Shown here: one piece after another, positions 8,343 to 16,272 of the stretch
How positions within the stretch are numbered: the first letter of the stretch is position 1
Layout: each line of letters opens with the position of its first letter
DNA from: CALKZN01 sp050633585
GTDB lineage: Bacteria > Pseudomonadota > Gammaproteobacteria > Arenicellales > Arenicellaceae
DNA length: 33,569 bases
Direction: 5' to 3'
Assembly: GCA_050633585.1 (NCBI GenBank)
Contig: JBOEGT010000058.1
Coordinates: forward strand, 1 to 33,569
Position numbers and translations under genes: made by a program
Notes under the pieces: model-generated
What the model saw: only the letters and a program-made list of their open reading frames with translations
Told to the model about the DNA's origin: nothing
Databases searched by the model: none

Positions 8343-10196
8343 TTACTGCTGGCTTAACAGGTTTGCCGCTTTTTGCTCATCGTACCACCATGTATAGATC
8401 CCATGATTGAAGTAGCGATCATACACCGGAGAAACCTTTGGTCTATTAAACTTATCCCAATACACAACGCGCACAGCCGATGTGTACCATTGAGGGATTG
8501 CAAAATGGTGATGTAATAACACGCGGTCTAACGCGCGACTTGCCGTCACCAACTCCGGCCGAGATTTTGCGCTAATCACATGATGAATCAATTCATCAAT
8601 CACCGAATCATTCACTCCTGACAAGTTGCCACTGCCATCCATTTTCGCTGAATCTGATCCCCAGAAATTTTGTTGTTCGTTACCCGGAGACTCACTTTGC
8701 GAGAACACATGCACCATCATATCGAAATCAAAGCTTCGCTTGCGGTTGATATATTGTGAGCGATCAACCAAACGCACATCGACATAAATCCCGAGTTTCT
8801 TTAAGCTCTTAATAAAAGGATTCACAATCCTCTCAAAGCCTGGCGATACTAATAACATTTCAAAGTTAATCGCTTGGCCTTCAGCATTGAATAACTGGTT
8901 ATCGATCACTCGATAACCGGCATCATCAAGCAGCTTCTTTGCTTTGCGTAAATTAGGCCTATTGCGACCTGAACCATCACTTTGTGGTGGCACGTAAGCT
9001 TGCGTGAATACACTTTCTGGAAGCTGGTCTTTGTACGGCAAGAGAATCTTCATTTCCTCTTGGCTGGGCAAACCGGTTGCCGCAAGCTCACTATTGGAAT
9101 GAAAGCTATAGGCGCGTTTATAGACATTATAAAACAAGGCCTGATTAGACCATTCAAAATCAAATGCGTAGCTAATTGCTTTGCGAAGTTGAATGTCTTG
9201 GAAAATAGGTTTCCTGAGGTTAAACGCAAAGGCTTGCATGCCTTTATTCGCTCGATGCTGAACTTGATGCTTAATAAGCTGTTTGTTTTTCACCGAAGGA
9301 ACGTCGTAAGACGTTGACCAAAACTTAGAGCTGTTCTCCCACCTAAAATCATATTCGTTCGCTTTAAGTGCCTCAATAGCGACATTATTATCTCGATAGT
9401 AATCAACATTAATGATGTCAAAATTATAAAAACCGACATTCACTGGCAACTCTTTTGCCCAGTAATTTTCATCACGTTGATACGTAATGCTTCGGCCAGC
9501 ATCGACGTGTTTGATGCGATAAGGCCCGCTCCCTAAAGGCACTTCGAAGCTACTTTTATCAAATGCTTTGCCCTCCCAAAAATGTTGAGGCAAAACGGGT
9601 AACTCCCCAACAATTAACGGCAGTTCTTTGTTCTCAGTATTCTGAAAAGTAAATTTAACTTTGAGTTCATCAATCGCTTCAACTTTCTCCACATCAGCAT
9701 AATAAAACTTATACTTAGGACTCCCTTTTTGTAATAACAGGTTGAACGTGAATACCACATCTGCCGCCGTGATGGGGTGGCCGTCATGAAATGTTGCTTC
9801 TGGCCGTAAATGAAATGTTACCCAACGTCGATCTTCTGGGTACTCGATGGTGTGGGCTAATAAACCGTACTTCGTGAATGGCTCATCCAAGGATTGCACC
9901 AGCAATTTGTCGTATAGCAATTCTAGATTATCCGCAGCACTGCCCTTCGCAACAAACTCATTCAAGCTATCGAATGTGCCATACCCAGCAAGCCGAAGAA
10001 GCCCGCCTTTTTTCGCCTGTTCAGATGTGTAGTCGAATCGTTTGAAATCTGCCGAATATTTTGGCTTTCCATGCATGGCTATCGCATGACTTTTAATAAT
10101 CACTTCTGATGATATTGCCACATTCGTAAAGAACAGACACACTGCAAAAAAACCTATTAAGACGTGGTGTTTTTTTGGACAGTTCGTTTGCGACAT
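8343..10196 (-). CDS. yejA: Peptide-binding periplasmic protein YejA
   Basis: The extracellular solute-binding subunit (family 5) of the yej transporter, about 617 residues. Met at 10196 begins MSQTNCPKKHHVLIGFFAVCLFF, a basic stretch plus hydrophobic core that reads as a signal peptide cut near AISSE. A GTG at 10226 would add ten residues before the signal peptide, so I prefer the ATG, although neither start has a clear ribosome site. Family features include RLAGYGTFDSLNEFVAKG after maturation, the TFHDGHPITAADVVFTF motif, LGSGPYRI, and LRKAISYAFDFEWSN. It captures peptides in the periplasm and delivers them to YejB/YejE. First gene of the operon. Confidence 0.93.
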   Translation of the reverse strand: MSQTNCPKKHHVLIGFFAVCLFFTNVAISSEVIIKSHAIAMHGKPKYSADFKRFDYTSEQAKKGGLLRLAGYGTFDSLNEFVAKGSAADNLELLYDKLLVQSLDEPFTKYGLLAHTIEYPEDRRWVTFHLRPEATFHDGHPITAADVVFTFNLLLQKGSPKYKFYYADVEKVEAIDELKVKFTFQNTENKELPLIVGELPVLPQHFWEGKAFDKSSFEVPLGSGPYRIKHVDAGRSITYQRDENYWAKELPVNVGFYNFDIINVDYYRDNNVAIEALKANEYDFRWENSSKFWSTSYDVPSVKNKQLIKHQVQHRANKGMQAFAFNLRKPIFQDIQLRKAISYAFDFEWSNQALFYNVYKRAYSFHSNSELAATGLPSQEEMKILLPYKDQLPESVFTQAYVPPQSDGSGRNRPNLRKAKKLLDDAGYRVIDNQLFNAEGQAINFEMLLVSPGFERIVNPFIKSLKKLGIYVDVRLVDRSQYINRKRSFDFDMMVHVFSQSESPGNEQQNFWGSDSAKMDGSGNLSGVNDSVIDELIHHVISAKSRPELVTASRALDRVLLHHHFAIPQWYTSAVRVVYWDKFNRPKVSPVYDRYFNHGIYTWWYDEQKAANLLSQQ

Positions 10197-10309
10197 ACAG
10201 TAGAAGGGATAATTACAAAGGCACACTGTAACAAATACTCTAGCCTAACAGAAGTCGCAATTAATACTGAGACAAATGATGATTGACAGATCCATAAGGC
10301 AACGGCGCT

Positions 10310-10840
10310 TCAAGAAGGTTTTCTTTGGACGCCACGATGTTTTTCTCGCATTTGAATAAAAGCCTGCATCAAGAGTCTTAGCTGACTTTCCGTTTCAGAT
10401 AAGGGGTGAGCATACCAACATAATGTGGTATCGCCCGAACGAGACAAAAATTCAGATACCTTTAAAAATCCAAGTTTTTCCAACTTTCGCCGATTCGCAC
10501 TATTCGCATAATGAACAATACCGCAAAGCACAGAGATATTAACCTTTGAAGCATGATCAATTAACATCATGGTCATGTGTTGGCCAATTTTTTGCCGCCG
10601 ATGTGTTGGACATACCGCTGTGTAGCCTATTTCGGCAATATCGTTATATTTTTTGATGCATGATACACCGACCACTTTTTTTTGGGATAAAGCGATCACC
10701 AGAAAATAAGTTTCACGCAAACGTTCCTCATTCAACACAATCGATAATTGACCTCCTTGATTCACCAAGTCACACGCTTCGACTAATTCATTATGGGAGA
10801 TGTGTTGCGTTTTATATATGATATCCATATCACTCAGCAT
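10310..10840 (-). CDS. GNAT-family N-acetyltransferase
   Basis: A 176-residue GNAT acyltransferase. The acetyl-CoA pyrophosphate-binding motif is RRQKIGQHMT (motif A), preceded by an AEIGYTAVCPTHR strand, and the NSANRRKLEKLGF helix corresponds to the conserved region near the acceptor site. The C-terminal tail is basic. Substrate unknown. It is divergent from the ATP-grasp gene at 11011, and a 15-bp dyad (10892-10906) lies in the shared upstream region, so the two might be regulated together. An ATG at 10828 is an alternative start. Confidence 0.8.
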   Translation of the reverse strand: MLSDMDIIYKTQHISHNELVEACDLVNQGGQLSIVLNEERLRETYFLVIALSQKKVVGVSCIKKYNDIAEIGYTAVCPTHRRQKIGQHMTMMLIDHASKVNISVLCGIVHYANSANRRKLEKLGFLKVSEFLSRSGDTTLCWYAHPLSETESQLRLLMQAFIQMREKHRGVQRKPS

Positions 10841-10891
10841 TTGTAATTTTCATGTCGAATATTTTTATTTTTACTTTTTTGTAATCAGTAT

Positions 10892-10906
10892 ACCTGTTAT
10901 ACAGGT
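10892..10906. promoter_or_regulatory. Palindrome between the GNAT and ATP-grasp genes
   Basis: ACCTGT (10892-10897), TAT, ACAGGT (10901-10906) is a perfect dyad in the 170-base divergent promoter region, 52 bases from the GNAT start and 105 from the ATP-grasp start. The half-sites equal those of the classic lux box, but the spacer is 3 rather than 8 bases, so it is not a lux box. The factor is unknown. Confidence 0.4.
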
Positions 10907-11010
10907 CTTTATAACAAGACATCTAAAGCAATTTCGTCAAAAGCCATAAATTATTTATGATCTCTATGACAGCGCGAAGTAGGTTAATGCACACATAAAC
11001 GCTACCCCAA

Positions 11011-11982
11011 ATGGAGCCTATGAACATACTATTCTTAGTTGAAAACTTAGAAAATCAAACAGCCTTAAATTTAGTCAACGAACTAAATAAAACGGGAAAT
11101 AATATTGATATTGTCCCTTATTTTTCGAATAAAAAGAATCAATGCAGTATTAGAAAAATCAATCAAAAACAATATCTTAAATACAAAACACAATCTTATT
11201 TCCCCGACAATTATGACGCCGTATTGCTATGGTGTTGGGGTACGGCATCAACCGGTAGAAAGTATCTAAAAGTTTTTGAAGACCAAGGTGTACATGTTTT
11301 AAATTCAACATACAAAACAGAAATTACTGACAGTAAAATTTTATTTGCCAACGCGTTGCGTGAAGCCAAAATCGCCTCACCGAAAACACTGTGTTTTGAT
11401 AAAAACTCATCATTAGAAAACTTAAATATTGTCAAACAATTAGGTCATCCTCCCTATGTGTTTAAACCGGATTATGGCACTCAAGGGTTTGAAGTACGGT
11501 TTGCCTTTTCAGAGCAAGACATTCAACGTTTTGCAAAAAACTTACAGAAAACAAACCCTAAAAATCCCGGATTCATCGTGCAAGAATTTATTGGCGATCC
11601 CAAAATAGTTATTTCTCATTATCGTGTTTTAGTCATTGGAGAAAATGTTTTACCCGCTGCCATCAAAATCAGTGCAAAAAACATACTCAATGTGTCTAAT
11701 ATCGCGGCTGGTGGAATCGCTGAATTAGTTCCTATTCACAACGAATTAAAAAAAGTGGCGTTACTTGCAACGAAAACATCCGGGCTAAATATTGCTGGCG
11801 TTGATATTATGGTCAAACCCAGAGGTAAAAAAGAAGATATAGTGGTATTAGAAGTCAATGATGGTCCGGGTACAAAAACGTTCGATAAAAAAGGCTTCAA
11901 TGCCTCAAAAGCCGTCATTGATTTTTTCATTGACGCGATAGAACCCAAGGAGAAACCTGTAAAAATTCAAGCGTATCGATGA
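11011..11982 (+). CDS. RimK-like ATP-grasp ligase
   Basis: A 323-residue ATP-grasp enzyme of the RimK type, which activates a carboxylate as acyl phosphate and couples it to an amine. Domains: a preATP-grasp Rossmann-like part (1-100), then TDSKILFANALREAKIASPKT (106-126), ATP-binding Lys152 in VFKPDYGTQGFEV (150-162), QEFI (191-194), Asp265, and the metal-binding EVNDGPG (281-287). RimK proteins have GTQG and EVNxxPG at the same places. Substrate and acceptor unknown. It is somewhat AT-richer and Lys/Asn-richer than its neighbours. The start could be Met1 or Met4 (11020); a GGAG overlaps the first codon but is very close to Met4. Confidence 0.82.
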   Translation: MEPMNILFLVENLENQTALNLVNELNKTGNNIDIVPYFSNKKNQCSIRKINQKQYLKYKTQSYFPDNYDAVLLWCWGTASTGRKYLKVFEDQGVHVLNSTYKTEITDSKILFANALREAKIASPKTLCFDKNSSLENLNIVKQLGHPPYVFKPDYGTQGFEVRFAFSEQDIQRFAKNLQKTNPKNPGFIVQEFIGDPKIVISHYRVLVIGENVLPAAIKISAKNILNVSNIAAGGIAELVPIHNELKKVALLATKTSGLNIAGVDIMVKPRGKKEDIVVLEVNDGPGTKTFDKKGFNASKAVIDFFIDAIEPKEKPVKIQAYR

Positions 11983-12093
11983 CTTTTCAAACATTGATGG
12001 TATTCTAACCTTACCGAGAGTCTTCAATTGCTATATTCATAACTCCATCAAATGAGTTAACTGTCTGAAGGTAAATTTTGTAATAGTTAAATT

Positions 12094-13707
12094 ATGCACA
12101 CTGTAAGAATTTTCATTTTTTTTATTATTTTATTATTGTCATTGCCTACTCACGCGATTGGGCTTAAAAATAAATTACTACAAAAATCCGACGCTCCGGC
12201 AACAGAACAAGTCGTTAAGCCCTACATTGAAGATGAATATCACCGAGGAACGCCCAGAAGTTCAGTTGACAAATTTTTAGCGTCTATTCGGAAAAAAAAC
12301 TATCAAGCGGCGCTGCATTACATTGATTTTAGAGGCGTAGATCAAACCATCAGAGCGATGCCTCGTGAAGATGTCGCAAAAAAACTTCAACTCGTTTTAG
12401 ACAGGTCACTTTGGGTAGACCTACATTCATTGAGTGATGACATAACCGGTTTTATAGATGACAATATTCTTGGCGACCGAGATTTAGTGGGTTATGTAAA
12501 ACTGCCAAACAAACAAACCCCTATTTACGTTCAACGCGTGCCAAGAGAAGACGGCGTACTCATTTGGAAAATTGCCAGCATCAGTATCAACCACCTTCCC
12601 GAGCTTTATCAACAATATAGCGATGGCCCAATAGGTGAAATGATAGCCAAGCATGTGCCTGACATAAGCCTGGCAGGCTTAAAGCTTTGGCAATGGATTA
12701 CCCTAGGTCTCATGGTCATCGTTTCATTCATATTAGCATGGGTACCGACGCGATTCGCCGCAGCTCGCCTTCGCAAAAGTGAGCATGCCATGAGCGAACA
12801 ACTCGCTGCTATCATTTCAGGCCCCATCTGTTTCTTGATCATTGTTTTACTCATGAGATGGGGTTGCGGTTTATTAAGCCTATCCATTGAAGCCCGGCAA
12901 GTCAGTCAAGGTTATCCCATCTTAATACTCGTCATCACTTGGGTGTTGTTATCCACTATTAGTATTTTACGCGATCATCTCATACGCCAACTTGCGCAGG
13001 ACAACAAGCGAACCGCTGCAAACTTGTTAAGACCACTGACAACATTAGTCAAAATAGTCATTATTATTACAGCTGCATTAGTCTGGTTAGAAAACCTTGG
13101 TTTCAAAGCGACGACGATCTTAGCGGGTTTAGGTATAGGGGGACTAGCTTTCGCGTTAGCAGCCCAAAAAACCATTGAAAACATTATTGCTGGAATTACT
13201 TTATTTGCAGCATCTCCAGTCAAAGTTGGAAATTTATGCCGCTTTGGAGAACATCTTGGTTTCGTTCAAGAAATTGGCATGCGCTATACAAAGATACGAA
13301 CATTGGATAGCACAATGATTAATATTTCTAACTCAATTTTCGTCGATATGGAGTTGGAAAACTACTCAGAGAGGAAACGTATCCGATTCAAACCGCAAAT
13401 CATACTATCCCACCAATCGTCTGCTGAACAAGTCAAAAAAGTAATTGCTGACATTAAACAATTGCTCGATGATCACGAACAAGTATCAGAAAAACCATGT
13501 AGGGTTCGTTTAGCCAATTACCGAGAGTACGGCATTGAACTCAATATCATGAGCTATGTCGACACAACAAAATTCCCTGTTTACGCCGAAGTATCCAATG
13601 AATTAAATTTGGATATTTTAGATATTCTGGCGAAAAATCAAGTCAACCTTGCTGATTTCATCTCAGGTGGACTTGTCAAAGAAAAGAAAAATCGTATTCC
13701 ATCTTAA
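12094..13707 (+). CDS. MscS-family mechanosensitive channel with periplasmic N-terminal domain
   Basis: A 537-residue protein: signal peptide (1-21), a periplasmic domain of about 170 residues, then helices at about 197-217, 241-262, 275-291 and 316-333, and the pore-lining MscS TM3 at 341-372 (ILAGLGIGGLAFALAAQKTIENIIAG), followed by the beta and C-terminal domains. Small-conductance channels of this kind release solutes on hypo-osmotic shock, and versions with a periplasmic domain are common in gammaproteobacteria. The gene stands alone, and its stop overlaps the convergent MOSC gene by 4 bases (TTAA). No obvious ribosome site near the ATG; a GAAGGT lies too far upstream. Confidence 0.9.
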   Translation: MHTVRIFIFFIILLLSLPTHAIGLKNKLLQKSDAPATEQVVKPYIEDEYHRGTPRSSVDKFLASIRKKNYQAALHYIDFRGVDQTIRAMPREDVAKKLQLVLDRSLWVDLHSLSDDITGFIDDNILGDRDLVGYVKLPNKQTPIYVQRVPREDGVLIWKIASISINHLPELYQQYSDGPIGEMIAKHVPDISLAGLKLWQWITLGLMVIVSFILAWVPTRFAAARLRKSEHAMSEQLAAIISGPICFLIIVLLMRWGCGLLSLSIEARQVSQGYPILILVITWVLLSTISILRDHLIRQLAQDNKRTAANLLRPLTTLVKIVIIITAALVWLENLGFKATTILAGLGIGGLAFALAAQKTIENIIAGITLFAASPVKVGNLCRFGEHLGFVQEIGMRYTKIRTLDSTMINISNSIFVDMELENYSERKRIRFKPQIILSHQSSAEQVKKVIADIKQLLDDHEQVSEKPCRVRLANYREYGIELNIMSYVDTTKFPVYAEVSNELNLDILDILAKNQVNLADFISGGLVKEKKNRIPS

Positions 13708-15575
13708 ACCAGCTTCTTAGTAAAAACAGTCAGTTCACCCAGAGGAGCCGCACAGCACATATACGCTTGATTTTTTGGCGCTGGAGCTATGGGTTCAGTC
13801 AAGTACTCGACAGCACCGCTGACTGGTAATAAACACGCACGACACGCCCCACTTCGACAGTTTGCTGGCAGTTTAATTCCGTTTTCATCGGCCAAGTCAA
13901 GCAGAGTGCCACTCTCAGGTTTCCATACCGTATCACAATGCGCTGACGCATCAGAAAAACGAACGGCTATCGGTTTTGTTTGTGAAGCGATTCGTGTGAC
14001 AGGTGTTGATAACGTTGGTGAAGAAAAAAGATCTTCGTGAATACACCCTTCTTTTACGCCCATGTTTAGCAATTTATTTCGTATTGCGTTTGAAAAACCT
14101 GCTGGTCCACATATAAACACCTGAGCAGACAACACATCAAAATCGTGAACGACCTTTGTTAGGTCAATATGGCCTTTTCTGGCAGAAAATTGCTGACGCT
14201 GAGTAGCATCAGCTCTACTCATAAAAAGTGCCGTTTCAACATCATCATCACTCGCAATATGACACAAAATTTCCTGCCACAAAGCCAGTTCGTTTTGATC
14301 TCTTACTCCATGAGCTATCCTTATGGGTCGCCCCATTGAATGATGGTGTTTGTTCTCACGCAAAGCCGCTAGCACTGAGCTGGCGACAGTAATACCTATG
14401 CCTGCAGTAATGATTAAGACAGGACTATCACTCAATTCTGGTCGCCATGTTAAAGAAGGATCAACGAATGGCCCGCTGACCAGCAAATCATCGCCTTCAT
14501 TCAATACTTGATGTATCCAAGGAGAAAACCTTGCAGACATACCTTCATTCTTGATACTCACTCTCAAATGCTTACCATCAGCAGCCCAGTCCGATATCGT
14601 ATAAGAACGCGACATCGGGCCATTTTCAGTTTGACAATGTAATCGCAAATAACTGGAAGGCGCTATTCGGCCTGTTAAACCTCCTAAAGAATCCTCCAAC
14701 CAAACGCTAATGACTCTTTCACTCTCACTAATACGTTGCAATACTCGCATAGGTCTAGGCCAATCATTCACTACCGGCGCAGTAGACACTTTAGTCGCAT
14801 CAACCACTGCCTGAGGAGCCATTGCTAATGTAGTCAATGATGATCCTGTTGCAACCTTCCCTGATTTAACCACTCTGGCATATACCCCACAGAAAACATG
14901 CCCAAACTGACTAGCCAAAAGGTGCGGAATGTTAACATCATTATCCGCAGTCCTCGGGTTGACTGAAGTCGCTTTACAACGATCAATCGGTCGTAAAATT
15001 TCAAGCTCGACTTCTCCAACCATCATTCGCTGACCTACAAATGAAAACTCAGCCCAAGGTTCATCCGTTTGAATGAGTAAATTGCCCCGAAAACGTTTAG
15101 GCGACAACTCAACATCTGCTGCTTTTGATAACGCCTTAACAGTCGTCAGGTTGATAATCGAAATCTTCGCATCACTGTGATCCCAATAACCAATATCTGG
15201 CTTCGCTTTCGAAAAGCCCATATTTTCATGCAAAAACCATGATGTTAAGCGATCAATATTTTCTGCACTCTCCGCCACGGGAATGATATCCCCATCAGGG
15301 TGATGTAAATAAATACCCGTAGTGACGTTATTTTTCTCAATGCTTTTAACACGATAGAGTGGTAAATCAGTTTCCTGAGTCAGGCGGACAAACGCCTGAC
15401 AAGGCGCCCATCTCCCATCAGTTTCTACATCAAGAGAACCATTACGAATAGCCCAGCGACGATCACCAGGCACACCACTACCGGGTTTTAAGTCGACGCT
15501 AGGCAAAGACTCCCCCGCAAAGCCTTTGATAGGATAACGAATGATATCAATCACGCGACCAACATGTTTTTTCAT
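13704..15575 (-). CDS. MOSC / ferredoxin-reductase / 2Fe-2S fusion oxidoreductase
   Basis: A 623-residue three-part enzyme. Residues 1-245 form MOSC_N plus MOSC domains with Cys200 in the RPIDRCKATSVNPRT motif, the likely molybdenum-cofactor ligand. Residues about 272-515 are a flavin reductase module with RSYTISDW (323-330, FAD), TAGIGIT (390-396) and CGPAGF (489-494, NAD(P)H). Residues about 535-623 are a plant-type 2Fe-2S ferredoxin with Cys573, Cys578, Cys581 and Cys607 or Cys608. E. coli YcbX and mitochondrial mARC are MOSC proteins that reduce N-hydroxylated compounds; here the electron chain is built in. The ATG at 15575 has AAAGGTGAT ahead of it and is preferred to a TTG at 15611. Last gene of a run with a GST-like and a PLP-enzyme gene. 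Substrate unknown. Confidence 0.88.
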   Translation of the reverse strand: MKKHVGRVIDIIRYPIKGFAGESLPSVDLKPGSGVPGDRRWAIRNGSLDVETDGRWAPCQAFVRLTQETDLPLYRVKSIEKNNVTTGIYLHHPDGDIIPVAESAENIDRLTSWFLHENMGFSKAKPDIGYWDHSDAKISIINLTTVKALSKAADVELSPKRFRGNLLIQTDEPWAEFSFVGQRMMVGEVELEILRPIDRCKATSVNPRTADNDVNIPHLLASQFGHVFCGVYARVVKSGKVATGSSLTTLAMAPQAVVDATKVSTAPVVNDWPRPMRVLQRISESERVISVWLEDSLGGLTGRIAPSSYLRLHCQTENGPMSRSYTISDWAADGKHLRVSIKNEGMSARFSPWIHQVLNEGDDLLVSGPFVDPSLTWRPELSDSPVLIITAGIGITVASSVLAALRENKHHHSMGRPIRIAHGVRDQNELALWQEILCHIASDDDVETALFMSRADATQRQQFSARKGHIDLTKVVHDFDVLSAQVFICGPAGFSNAIRNKLLNMGVKEGCIHEDLFSSPTLSTPVTRIASQTKPIAVRFSDASAHCDTVWKPESGTLLDLADENGIKLPANCRSGACRACLLPVSGAVEYLTEPIAPAPKNQAYMCCAAPLGELTVFTKKLV

Positions 15576-15607
15576 CTCATCACCTTTCACCACATTCAGA
15601 TAGTTGA

Positions 15608-16225
15608 TCAATCATGTGTATCACCAAACAATGTGGTTGCTAACATTGAGTCACGTTTGGCAAAACTATCATACCAAGCCGTGAGTTTCGGGTAATCCTG
15701 TCGGAATGATGGTAACCCCCTGAATTCCAGCCAACTTAATGAGGTTGCTAAGGCAATAGCACCAATAGTCACTTGGTCTGATAATTTAACGTTGTTTTCA
15801 ATATAGGCATATGCTTCAGTCAATTTTAGTGACTGGCCATCAGCAAAAGGTTTATGACGTAATTCGACTGAGCGCCTAACCATCTCCCATCGAACTAAAA
15901 TTCCAGCTTCGGACATACCATCTGCGAGTGCTTGCAAACGCAAAGTGTTAACTCGCTCTGTTAGATCTTCGGGTATCAGTTTGTGCTGAGAATGCTGCTC
16001 ATCTAAATAGCTACAAATAACAGTGGAATCGAAAATCACCTCCTTTTCATGAGTAATCAATACAGGGACTTTCCCCAGAGGATTTAATGAAAATACAGTG
16101 TCATTACGATTCGTCGGACTGGTCTCATGATGAATAACCTCCAACTTCGAGGCCAAGCCAACTTCATAGGCAAAGACCAACACTTTGCGTGCAAATGGAG
16201 AATGTGTTTGATAAAGCAATTGCAT
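15608..16225 (-). CDS. Glutathione S-transferase-like protein
   Basis: A 205-residue GST-fold protein. The thioredoxin-like N-terminal domain has SPFARKV (residues 9-15), with a Ser where the active-site Ser/Cys stands, NPLGKVPVL, and the glutathione gamma-glutamyl-binding DSTVICSYLDE. The C-terminal helical domain follows, with an ITIGAIAL-like segment (VTIGAIALATSLSWLEFR). It is probably a glutathione-dependent transferase or isomerase acting on an unknown electrophile. An AGGG precedes the ATG by about 9 bases. It lies 47 bases after the PLP-enzyme gene and 32 bases before the MOSC fusion start, so one operon is likely. Confidence 0.87.
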   Translation of the reverse strand: MQLLYQTHSPFARKVLVFAYEVGLASKLEVIHHETSPTNRNDTVFSLNPLGKVPVLITHEKEVIFDSTVICSYLDEQHSQHKLIPEDLTERVNTLRLQALADGMSEAGILVRWEMVRRSVELRHKPFADGQSLKLTEAYAYIENNVKLSDQVTIGAIALATSLSWLEFRGLPSFRQDYPKLTAWYDSFAKRDSMLATTLFGDTHD

Positions 16226-16272
16226 AATAAAAACCCTATTAATATGAAAGAGAAATTAATCAGTAGGATGAG

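Noticed and set aside
8982..9317. 111-residue rightward frame inside yejA
   Set aside because: It is antisense to a clearly conserved gene and has no ribosome site or recognisable motif.
10892..10906. Possible lux box
   Set aside because: Half-sites match but the spacer is 3 bases instead of 8, and no LuxR or LuxI gene is present.
11211..11435. 74-residue leftward frame in the ATP-grasp gene
   Set aside because: It is antisense to conserved ATP-grasp motifs.
13789..14040. 83-residue rightward frame inside the MOSC-fusion gene
   Set aside because: It is antisense to the conserved 2Fe-2S domain and shows no motif of its own.
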